Of a stretch of 64,000 nt of DNA, positions 36,272-44,457 are shown piece by piece. The notes under the pieces are model-generated. The model saw only the letters and a program-made list of their open reading frames with translations, ran no database searches and had not been told where the DNA came from. Each line of letters begins with the position of its first letter. Positions within the stretch are counted from its first letter, which is position 1. A program made the position numbers and the translations under genes. This DNA comes from Chania multitudinisentens RB-25 (GTDB lineage: Bacteria; Pseudomonadota; Gammaproteobacteria; Enterobacterales; Enterobacteriaceae). Location of the stretch: positions 2,108,001 through 2,172,000 of the forward strand of contig NZ_CP007044.2 of NCBI RefSeq assembly GCF_000520015.2, in the 5' to 3' direction.

Positions 36272-39200
36272 TTAGGCTTCTGTTTCAGCCACCACCTCTT
36301 TTTTGTCGGAATTCATGCAGCTGTAAATCACCGGCAGTACCAGCAGCGTCAGCACGGTGGCAAAGCCCAGGCCAAACATGATGACCACGGCCATGCTCTG
36401 GAAGAAAGCATCACTGAGCAGCGGTGCCAAACCGAGCACGGTGGTGAAGGCGGTCAGCAGAATTGGGCGTAAACGCGACGTAGAGGCATCGATAATGGCG
36501 TCCAGTATCGGTTTTTCCCGGCGCTGCAAACCAATCTCTTCCACTAACACAATACCGTTACGGATCAACATACCGCTTAAGCTCAACAGGCCGATCAGTG
36601 CCATAAAGCCAAACGGGATACCGGTTAACAGGAAGCCCAGCGTGACCCCAATCAGCGCCAGCGGGATGGTCAACCAAATCGCCACGGCATTTTTCAGTGA
36701 ACTGAACATCAGCACGGTGATAATGAACATGATCACAAAGGCGATGGGCAGGCTGGTGAACAGCCCGGCTTGTGCCTCTTTGGTACTTTCATAATCACCA
36801 CCCCATTCCAGCTCGTAGCCACGTGGCAGTTTGATGGCCTCAACACCCGGTTTGATGCGTTGCAACAGCTCTGCCGACGTTTCGCCGCTTGGGGAGCTAG
36901 GATCGGCCTGCACGGTCAGCGTCCGTTTGCGATCCAGGCGCATAATCAGCGGATCTTCCCATTCAGTAGAGAAACCATTGACGACGTTATCGATAGGAAT
37001 AAACGCCTGCCGCGCCTGGCTCCAGATCATCACATCATTCAGCCGTTCGGCATTCAGGCGTTCAGAGTCTGGTGTCCTGAGCACAATCGGCATCAGCCGG
37101 GTGCCATCACGGTACAGCCCCACCGTCACGCCACCAAAGCTCATCCGTAATGCGCTGTCTATTTCGCGTTTATCCACCCCCAACTCACGGCCAAGATGAT
37201 CGGAGAACTGCGGGCGAATCACTTTGCTGCGTTCTTGCCAATCGTTCATAACGCCATCAGCGTTTTGATCCGCACTGACCACTTGCTCTGCCTTGGCAGC
37301 GAGTGAACGCAGCACGTTCGGATCTGGCCCAATAAAGCGTGCTTCGATTGAGCTGTTATTGGACGGGCCGAACATAATGCGTTTGGCCTGAACATTGACC
37401 TGCGGATAATTCGCGCGCACATAGGTTTCTATCTGGCCGATCATGTCCGGGATCTGGTTCAGATGTTTGGCGCGCACCATCACCTGCGCATAGTTGGAGT
37501 ATTGCCGCTGTGCGTTATAGGTGAGCATAAAACGCATGGCACCTTGGCCGATGGTGACCATGGTATCGCTGACGTCGGGTTGCTCCTTGATGTGCTGTTC
37601 GATCTTGGCAGCAATTTTTTCGGTATAAGCGATATCGGTGCTGTAGGGCAGCCAGAGATCGACAAAGAAAATCGGCGTATTGGACGGCGGGAAGAAACTT
37701 TGGCGCACGCTACCAAAGCCGATCACCGAAGCCACCATTAACGCCGCCAGTACCGATAGCGTAATGGCGCGCTGGCTCAGCAATTTACTTAACAGGTTGC
37801 GATAGACGCGGAACAGCCAACCATCATAAGGGCTTTTGGCGGGTTCATCGGCTTTCGGCTCTGCGATTTTCTGTTTCTCAAAGGCCCATTTGGTGAATAC
37901 CGGTGTCAGGGTCAGCGCGGTAAACCAACTCAGCATCAGCGAGATCAGCAGTACCTGGAACAGTGACTTACAATATTCCCCGGTAGCGTCGTTCGACAAG
38001 CCAATCGGGGCAAATGCCAGCACGGCGATAATGGTGGCTCCCAACAGTGGGAACATGGTGCGTTTCACCACATTGCTGATGGCTTTCAAGGTATTTTCAC
38101 CCTGTTGCCGCCCGACCAGCACACCTTCAACAATGACGATGGCGTTATCCACCAGCATACTCAACGCAATCACCAGCGCCCCGAGTGAAACCCGCTGTAG
38201 TTCGATGCTGAACAACTTCATCAGCAGCAGGGTACCCAGCACGTTCAGCGCCAGCGAAGCAGCGATCACAAGCCCGCTACGCACCCCCATGAAAATCAAC
38301 AGCGTGCCGACCACGATCAGCAGTGCCAGCAGGAAGTTCATGATAAAGCCGTTAACTGCGCCTTCTACCTCATGAGACTGATCGTAGAAGATGCTGATAT
38401 CCATGCCAGCCGGGCGTTCGGCCTCCAACTGAGCGAGACGGGCCTTAATCGCTTCACCCACCACGATCACGTTAACGTTCGGCGCAAAAGAGACACCGAT
38501 GGAGAGCGCTGGCTTCCCGTTGGCACGGTAAATATTGTTTGGTGAGTGAGTGACCCCTTGCGTGATGGTGGCAATATCGCGCAGGTAGACGCTTTTGGCG
38601 CTGCCCGGTTCGCTGATCAGCAGGTTGCCCAGCTCTTGAACGTTGTCGAATTCCCCGGTTGGGTGCAGCCTGATCGACTCGCTGCCAACCAGCAAGTCGC
38701 CAGCGTTGGAGACAACGTTTTGCCGGCTCAGCAGATCGAACAGCCGCTGCGGGATAATATTGGCCGCAGTCATCTGGGCGCGAGAAATTTCGATCTGCAC
38801 CTCTTCTGGCACGATACCGACAATCCCGACCTTACCTACGCCGGGAACCACCACCAGTTCACGGCGCAGCAGTTCGGCAAAATTGCGCAGTTCCTGATTG
38901 CTGTAGCCGGGGCCAGACAGCGAGAAGAAAAAGCCATACACATCACCGAAGTCATCATTGACGATGGGCGGGCTGGAACCCGGTGGCAAGCGCATGGTGG
39001 CATCATTGATACGGCGGCGCAGCACATCCCAGATTTGCGGCAGCTCGGCCGCGCCATACTCGGCGCGAATATTGATGGTGATCTGCGATAGCCCGACGCT
39101 GGAGATGGAAGTCACATTATCAATGTAAGGAAGCTGCTGGATCGCATTTTCCAGCGGCAGGGTGACCTCCTCTTCAACCTGTTGAGCTGAAGCACCATCA

Positions 39201-39355
39201 TAACGGGTGACCACTACCGCGGTTTTGATGGTAAAAGCGGGATCTTCCAGCCTGCCGATATTCAGGAAAGCGATCACACCACCAATGCCCAGCAGCAAGA
39301 TCGCCAGCCAGATACGCGTACTGTTGTTGATGAAGTTCTCTGTCAGTTTCATCAC
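36272..39355 (-). CDS. RND (HAE-1-like) efflux pump, inner-membrane subunit
   Basis: 1027 residues, the standard RND length, with 12 predicted membrane helices in two halves and two large periplasmic loops. The N-terminus reads TRIWLAILLLGIGGVIAFLNIGRLEDP. In the proton-relay helix 4 AcrB has two Asp (VDDAIV); here it reads MLVDNAIVIVEGVLVG, one Asp and one Asn, a variant I associate with the TriC-like subgroup. It should drive export of drugs or other small molecules from periplasm or membrane with the adaptor encoded just upstream. It overlaps the adaptor gene by four bases. No outer-membrane factor is encoded here, so TolC is the likely partner. Confidence 0.9.
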   Translation of the reverse strand: MMKLTENFINNSTRIWLAILLLGIGGVIAFLNIGRLEDPAFTIKTAVVVTRYDGASAQQVEEEVTLPLENAIQQLPYIDNVTSISSVGLSQITINIRAEYGAAELPQIWDVLRRRINDATMRLPPGSSPPIVNDDFGDVYGFFFSLSGPGYSNQELRNFAELLRRELVVVPGVGKVGIVGIVPEEVQIEISRAQMTAANIIPQRLFDLLSRQNVVSNAGDLLVGSESIRLHPTGEFDNVQELGNLLISEPGSAKSVYLRDIATITQGVTHSPNNIYRANGKPALSIGVSFAPNVNVIVVGEAIKARLAQLEAERPAGMDISIFYDQSHEVEGAVNGFIMNFLLALLIVVGTLLIFMGVRSGLVIAASLALNVLGTLLLMKLFSIELQRVSLGALVIALSMLVDNAIVIVEGVLVGRQQGENTLKAISNVVKRTMFPLLGATIIAVLAFAPIGLSNDATGEYCKSLFQVLLISLMLSWFTALTLTPVFTKWAFEKQKIAEPKADEPAKSPYDGWLFRVYRNLLSKLLSQRAITLSVLAALMVASVIGFGSVRQSFFPPSNTPIFFVDLWLPYSTDIAYTEKIAAKIEQHIKEQPDVSDTMVTIGQGAMRFMLTYNAQRQYSNYAQVMVRAKHLNQIPDMIGQIETYVRANYPQVNVQAKRIMFGPSNNSSIEARFIGPDPNVLRSLAAKAEQVVSADQNADGVMNDWQERSKVIRPQFSDHLGRELGVDKREIDSALRMSFGGVTVGLYRDGTRLMPIVLRTPDSERLNAERLNDVMIWSQARQAFIPIDNVVNGFSTEWEDPLIMRLDRKRTLTVQADPSSPSGETSAELLQRIKPGVEAIKLPRGYELEWGGDYESTKEAQAGLFTSLPIAFVIMFIITVLMFSSLKNAVAIWLTIPLALIGVTLGFLLTGIPFGFMALIGLLSLSGMLIRNGIVLVEEIGLQRREKPILDAIIDASTSRLRPILLTAFTTVLGLAPLLSDAFFQSMAVVIMFGLGFATVLTLLVLPVIYSCMNSDKKEVVAETEA

Positions 39356-40437
39356 AGACCCCGCTCACGAACCCAGGCGCGCACTTCTTGATTGGGGCGC
39401 AATTCACGAGTACCGGCAGCGACTATCTGTTCACCATCAGCCAGGCCGGAAACAATCTGAATACCATTAGCGGTTAATTGCCCGGTTTCAACCCGGCGGG
39501 ATTCAACAAACAGTTTTCCGTCGCGTGATTTAACCACCCACACATGGGGTTGATTACGCGGCGTATCGTCCGGGTTGAAGACGGCTTCTACGGGCACCAC
39601 AATATTGCTGGTTTGCGCAGCATTGGCCAGGTTACCGAGGTTTATTTTTACACTGCCACTCATACCGGAAAGCATGGGCAAGTCCGATGGGCGAGGCATG
39701 GTCAGCGTCATCTGATAGGTTAACGAACCTGATGTGGTGTTAGTGGTGTGTTCTTTATAACTGGCAGTGAATTCTCGGCCAGGTAGATTATTCAGTACGA
39801 CCCGTGGTTGATATTGCGCATTGTCATAATCAATGACGGCGAACAGGCTTTCAGGAATGTTGAAAACGACATCCAGTGAGTCCAGCGAATCCAGGGTGGC
39901 GATCGCTTGGCCGGCCGCAATAACCTGATAATTCCTGGCGCTGACCGAAGCAATAACGCCGGAGAAAGGGGCGCGAATCTGCATGTCGCTCAATTCTTCC
40001 TGGGCCAGTTTCAGTGCTGCTTGGGCTGAATCACGCGCTGCGCGCTGCACGTCCAATTCGGCGCGTGGAATGACATTGCGTGCGCTCAAGGTGGCGAAAC
40101 GGTTGAACTGGGTTTGTGCCAAATCGAATGTTGCCTGACGATCTCTGAGGCGCAGCCGGGCATCATTGCTGTTGAGTTCAGCAATCAATTGCCCTTTACT
40201 GACTCGCTCACCTTCACGAACCAACAATTGTTGCAATTGACCCGGGCGTCTAAAAGCCAGATCGGTTCTGTCGCCCGCGATGACTCTGGCGGGGAAGATC
40301 CGCACGCCTTGTTGGGCACTGTTCATAACATCAAAAATGCTGACCGGACGTACGCTTTCGTTATTTTCAGGAGTCCCTCTGTCACAGGCGGAAAGAAAAA
40401 GTGTGAAAAGCAGCACGGCAACAAGTTTTATATTCAC
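39352..40437 (-). CDS. RND efflux adaptor lipoprotein
   Basis: 361 residues, a membrane fusion protein. The signal ends in the lipobox LSAC (Cys18), so it is lipid-anchored on the periplasmic side of the inner membrane. It has the barrel-sandwich hybrid halves (AFRRPGQLQQLLVREGERVSKGQLIAELN and IRAPFSGVIASVSARN) split by a coiled-coil hairpin, then a beta-barrel and membrane-proximal domain. It is the first gene of the pump operon; its start lies 1.9 kb from the peptide gene, in the opposite direction. No local regulator is present. Confidence 0.88.
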   Translation of the reverse strand: MNIKLVAVLLFTLFLSACDRGTPENNESVRPVSIFDVMNSAQQGVRIFPARVIAGDRTDLAFRRPGQLQQLLVREGERVSKGQLIAELNSNDARLRLRDRQATFDLAQTQFNRFATLSARNVIPRAELDVQRAARDSAQAALKLAQEELSDMQIRAPFSGVIASVSARNYQVIAAGQAIATLDSLDSLDVVFNIPESLFAVIDYDNAQYQPRVVLNNLPGREFTASYKEHTTNTTSGSLTYQMTLTMPRPSDLPMLSGMSGSVKINLGNLANAAQTSNIVVPVEAVFNPDDTPRNQPHVWVVKSRDGKLFVESRRVETGQLTANGIQIVSGLADGEQIVAAGTRELRPNQEVRAWVRERGL

Positions 40438-42290
40438 GATGCAATCTCTTAGGATCAGATTTTAAGGGAGCGATGATTTCACTTATTTATCCACACACGC
40501 TGCCAGCGCTGTGGCTTATCGCTCGTCTGGGCCTTCTCCGGCCGTCATTCACGCGGTAGCGAGAATGTAAACAACTCGTGGTCTCTGTTTGGATGAAGTA
40601 ACAAACAACGAGCTAAACGTGCAAACAAAAAATACAGCGGTAAAACGTTAATCAAAATTTCAGATTATTCTTTTTTCCCCTATTATTACTTGAATTTACA
40701 ATGAGATGCAATATTTTATGAACTTGCTCTCTGGTAAAATTCAGCCTTACAAGGCCGCAGCCCACAAATCAGCTCCCAGCTAGATTTGCCACTCGCTTAC
40801 GGCTTTTAATAACTTTGCTGGAAAGAGAACCAACCGCTGTCATTCAGTAGCCTACTCAGCCCTTGGCCCATTTCCCCAACCTTAACCACCTCTTTTTGTC
40901 GTTGTTGTATTACTACGAGCGTAGGCCATAACTACGCTGGGCGACAGAGTAAATCTGCTATTTTAGTTACCCATGGTTGGCGCTTAAGAACGTCAGCGTT
41001 TCCTTTTGTTTCAACCACTCGCCACTTTGACAAGTTTAGTGCGCTTACAGAAATTATGATGGAATTATCTTTAGGTTACATTGCTCGGGTGTTGCAGATT
41101 TGCTTGGTGCTTTCGGAGGGCATGCTGAGGTTCCTGAATGGCAACGCATGCTACGCTTGTCTGTGTGGCTGAAAGGGAGCCATCGAATAGCGTTCCACGG
41201 CCAGTGAAACCTGTATGGTTAAGAAGACCGTAGGTGCTACACATGATAAGTTTAAATGAGAGAATAATTGAAACAGGATCTATATAGAGATTTAATATTG
41301 TGGAGTGCAATAGACAGTAAATATATTTAGGCATTTTTTTCTTATATCAATCTTATCTTTTAATTAAATTTTAAGCAGATAAAAGTCATTTTTATATTGA
41401 GGATTGTATTTTTTGAAGAATGATATTTTTTATACTAATGGTCTTTATTTTACCTTTAAAAATAATCATTAAATATCAATTGATTAGGTTTTTTTTAGAG
41501 TGGTATTCCGATGTTGTGAGTGGTTATCTACTTGAAATTTCACAGGTAACCCTGAAGAAATAATAATTATTCAGTTTGTGGTGTGGAATTTTTAAGCGAA
41601 TATGGGTTAATTAAAAGTGAAATCCACAGTGTTTTTTCCTGGTTTGAACAGTTTTTCTAATAAGAATATTCTTGATTGCGCTAATAAAGCAGGGTACATA
41701 GTAACAGTCTGTAAGATGAAGCGCCGATAGTAAGGTTTACTTTGGTCTGCCCTATCAGCCTTTCGGTAGCCACCTACACCTCACAGTTTAGCGGTTGCCA
41801 TGATTCTTTTTGAAAGAGGGGGAGTGGGATATCGGAACGAAGTGTTTTCTGCATATTGAGTAAAGTGAAATACTCAATAGGATGTTTTTTATACGATGCT
41901 CTTTGCAGCTTGGATATGCTTAACCGACAAGTGAGTTTGAAGTAACAGCGTTCAGATTTTACGCTGAGCATAAGCGAATTCCTAATATTGTGATGGAAAA
42001 TGCCCATCACGTTTTCTTTAGCATTATAGCCATAGTTTGCAGGGTTAAATGAAAATCTAAGAAATATCCTTAGTGCTTTGTTTTTATTAAATCCCGAAAT
42101 ATCTGGTTGTATAAATGTGTGTTTTAATTAATATAAGAAAATACAAGAAATATCCTGTATTAATGTTTTTGTTATTTTTAAACATCATGTTGTTACGGTT
42201 AAAATTATATTGATCTGTTTCATGCGTCACGCTATCCTTCACCTCAATACAGATGGAATGTAAATAATCTTCCTAAGAATATACGCTTTA
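40438..42290. other. Long AT-rich gap between RND pump and peptide system
   Basis: About 1.85 kb with no gene I can support. The first 200 bases should hold the RND operon promoter (minus strand). Around 41050-41190 a plus-strand frame reads SGVADLLGAFGGHAEVPEWQ and onward with protein-like composition, but it has no start and is bounded by stops, so it may be a gene fragment. Minus-strand frames at 41071-41334 and 41774-42010 lack ribosome sites and family character. The second half is markedly richer in A and T than the flanks, which suggests acquired DNA or silenced regulatory DNA. Confidence 0.4.
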
Positions 42291-42318
42291 ATAAAGGCAT
42301 AATTTTTTATGCCTTTAT
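42291..42318. promoter_or_regulatory. Perfect palindrome upstream of the peptide gene
   Basis: ATAAAGGCATAA and TTATGCCTTTAT pair over 12 bp around TTTT. It lies 80 bases before the GTG start. It could be an operator, a leader hairpin, or a terminator that insulates the gene from upstream transcription. Confidence 0.45.
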
Positions 42319-42398
42319 ATCAAGCGTAGATTTGTCTTATCATGATGATAGGCAATACTAGGTCTGATTTTATTTCACTTTTATATAAGGATGATGTC

Positions 42399-42593
42399 GT
42401 GAAAAAGGTTAATTTTACAGAAGCTAGCGCAATTGTTGGTGGTACTTGCACAACTACTTGTACTGTTCGCTATGTTAAAAACGGTAACACTTGTAATGCA
42501 GTGACTACCTGTGTAGACAAGAATGGTAAAGTACTCAGCACTGACTCTAAGTCAACGACTCTGACCAACTGTGGCATCATTGTTGAAGCCTAA
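42399..42593 (+). CDS. Double-glycine leader, Cys/Thr-rich microcin-like peptide
   Basis: 64 residues from a GTG with AAGGA nine bases upstream; an ATG at 42342 in the same frame has no ribosome site. The leader MKKVNFTEASAIVGG fits the C39-protease pattern: Val at -12, Glu at -8, Ile at -4, Gly-Gly at -2/-1. Cleavage would release 49 residues starting TCTTTC. Cys are at 17, 21, 32, 38 and 58 of the precursor, an odd number, and Thr is very frequent. It resembles short enterobacterial GG-leader peptides that I recall as DUF4762, unverified. Ten co-directional genes for oxidation, acyl transfer, export and acyl synthesis follow, so it is the likely product of the whole system. Antibacterial action is inferred. 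Confidence 0.82.
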   Translation: MKKVNFTEASAIVGGTCTTTCTVRYVKNGNTCNAVTTCVDKNGKVLSTDSKSTTLTNCGIIVEA

Positions 42594-42636
42594 GCATTAG
42601 TTTAATGCCCCTATTTCTTTAGGGAATAATTTCAGC

Positions 42637-42665
42637 GCTGATGCGATAGTAGTTATCGTATCAGC
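42637..42665 (+). other. Attenuator-like hairpin after the peptide gene
   Basis: GCTGATGCGATA (42637-42648) pairs with TATCGTATCAGC (42654-42665), 12 bp with one G-U pair, loop GTAGT. Only a weak T run follows. It sits 44 bases past the peptide stop, a place where many bacteriocin operons have a partial terminator that keeps peptide mRNA abundant relative to the transport genes. Confidence 0.5.
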
Positions 42666-42805
42666 CTGTTTAAGAGGTGTGCTTTTAAATGGACAGGGAT
42701 GTGGTTGCTGCTGGTTTATTACTGGTGCTAGCTGGTTAAAAAGACAACGAATATCCCTTCCGTTATAAGAGTTAACTGAATATGTTTTTTTAGGACGTAT
42801 TTTCT

Positions 42806-43486
42806 ATGTTCAAAAAACCCCTATATCTTATCGCTTACACCCTTTTGGTTATTGTTATATCCTCTTTGGTAACAACGGCTTATTTTCACTATTTTATTCT
42901 TAATCAAAATGCTGGTAATGATACAGAACAAGTCAGTCTGCGCTCGGTCAGTGATCAAGATATTCAAAATAGCCCGATAAAAGATGATAATACTATTATC
43001 GAGTTATTTTCCTATGCTTGCCATTATTGTTCATTGAATGAGGAAAATATTAGCAAGTTGGAAGCACGGATGCCACAGGGGGCCAAATTGATCCGCTTGC
43101 ATGTCAATGGCGATCAGATGGGCGTCTTTTCAGATACTGCATCGCTGTTTGCCACATTGGCCGTGATGGGGATTGAACCACAACATCGTGCAAATGCCTA
43201 TAAGGCGGTTATCAAAGATAGAATCGATCTGAATAACCCCAAATATCGTGATAGTTGGTTAACCGATAATGGTATCGATCTTGATGCATACGCAAAAGCC
43301 AGCCAATCACCGCAAGTGAAAGATCTGCTGAACTATATGACTGAGGTTTCTCAGTACTATAAAGTCAATGCGACACCCACGTTTATCGTTAATAAAAAAT
43401 GGTTAGCGATACAGGATCGTGATTTCCCTGAGTTCTCCGATCATCTGTTGTCATTGCTACAACATGATAAGCCACTGGAGCAATAA
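42806..43486 (+). CDS. Membrane-anchored DsbA-like thiol oxidoreductase
   Basis: 226 residues. One N-terminal membrane helix (LYLIAYTLLVIVISSLVTTA) anchors a periplasmic thioredoxin-fold domain. The redox motif is CHYC (Cys72, Cys75) in FSYACHYC, close to the CPHC of DsbA, and the cis-Pro loop is NATPTF with Thr190-Pro191. Such proteins form or shuffle disulfides; the obvious client is the Cys-rich peptide encoded just before it. It ends on the TAATG overlap with the acyltransferase gene, so both are translated together. A role as private disulfide catalyst for the peptide is inference. Confidence 0.82.
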   Translation: MFKKPLYLIAYTLLVIVISSLVTTAYFHYFILNQNAGNDTEQVSLRSVSDQDIQNSPIKDDNTIIELFSYACHYCSLNEENISKLEARMPQGAKLIRLHVNGDQMGVFSDTASLFATLAVMGIEPQHRANAYKAVIKDRIDLNNPKYRDSWLTDNGIDLDAYAKASQSPQVKDLLNYMTEVSQYYKVNATPTFIVNKKWLAIQDRDFPEFSDHLLSLLQHDKPLEQ

Positions 43487-44433
43487 TGCGTTTATTTGCC
43501 GTGTGGTTTTATTTGGCGTGGAGAAATCTTCTCACAAAAATAGCGAGGGGTTTCAATCCAATCCGCTTTGCGCACGGTAAAGTGCTTTGTTGGATGCTGC
43601 GGTATGGTGATTACCGGTTACTGCTCTGGTTGGCAGCGCTTGGCCGTGGGTTGAAGCTGAGTAAGCGGGGGGAGCGTATCCGGGGTTTTGTCGCCGCAGC
43701 CAATAAGCAATGTCTGATTGCCGATGGCCGTCAGGTGAATTTCGTTAAGATCAGTCAGCGTCGTCGCTTGCTGAATCTGGCCGCTACCTTTGGGCAAAAT
43801 CCACAGATATTGGCGCAGTTAGAACGTTGTAAAGCCGAGCTGAATGCGGTGGTTGAGCCGCTGCATCAAGCGGGGTCGCCGGTGGTACTGGCTCCGCTGC
43901 ACATGGTTTCTGATGTCTTGGCCGGTATGGTCGGTGGGGGCGTTTATCCCGGCCAGGCTACAGTGATCGTCTCTGCCAGCGTTGAGATATATCAGGAAGA
44001 AGCCCGGCGGCAAGGGGGGGTTAATCTTTCCTACTGTTCTATTCATGATGATAACCGTGCGATTGCTGGCAATCTGATGACGGCAATTATGGAAGCGGTT
44101 GAGCATCAGCGAAATATTATGATCTTCCCCGATATCACGCCTGATTACACCGTGAATACCAATGATGCGGAAACGGCGAAGCTAAATTGCACATTATTTA
44201 ATCGTTCGGCTAATTTACACAGCGGCATTATTCGTATAGCCCGAGCGTTGTCGGCGCAGGTGGTTTTTTATTATTTGTATTACGACAAAGGAATAAAAAT
44301 TCACATTTATCCGGTGGTGCCGGCACGTAGCCTTAAAACCAAATTGCCGGAAATTATTGAAACATCAATCACCCAGCACCCTGAAGATTGGCTGCTATGG
44401 CACTCACATTCGTTATTTTTTATCAATGAATAA
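43486..44433 (+). CDS. LpxL/LpxM-like acyltransferase
   Basis: 315 residues. Its overall pattern follows the lipid A late acyltransferases: an N-terminal hydrophobic helix, VVLAPLHMVSDVLAGMVGG where LpxL has its catalytic His, IMIFPDITPDYT, and the closing motif QHPEDWLLWHSHSLFF. LpxL uses His-X4-Glu/Asp; here His139 is followed by Asp143, that is His-X3-Asp, so the active site is shifted or altered. The enzyme class takes acyl chains from acyl-ACP, and this cluster encodes its own ACP and chain-building enzymes. Substrate could be the peptide, a lipid, or lipid A for self-protection; none is shown by sequence. Confidence 0.75.
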   Translation: MRLFAVWFYLAWRNLLTKIARGFNPIRFAHGKVLCWMLRYGDYRLLLWLAALGRGLKLSKRGERIRGFVAAANKQCLIADGRQVNFVKISQRRRLLNLAATFGQNPQILAQLERCKAELNAVVEPLHQAGSPVVLAPLHMVSDVLAGMVGGGVYPGQATVIVSASVEIYQEEARRQGGVNLSYCSIHDDNRAIAGNLMTAIMEAVEHQRNIMIFPDITPDYTVNTNDAETAKLNCTLFNRSANLHSGIIRIARALSAQVVFYYLYYDKGIKIHIYPVVPARSLKTKLPEIIETSITQHPEDWLLWHSHSLFFINE

Positions 44434-44457
44434 CCTGGAAATTAAAGAAATCAGATC

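Noticed and set aside
41774..42010. 78-codon minus-strand frame in the AT-rich gap
   Set aside because: No ribosome site, no recognisable family, and composition like the surrounding non-coding DNA.
42342..42398. Longer N-terminus for the peptide gene (ATG at 42342)
   Set aside because: No ribosome site there, and it would put 19 extra residues before a leader that is already typical in length from GTG 42399.
42679..42780. Second Cys/Gly-rich peptide (GQGCGCCWF...) after the first
   Set aside because: No usable start codon with a ribosome site and no GG leader; probably chance.
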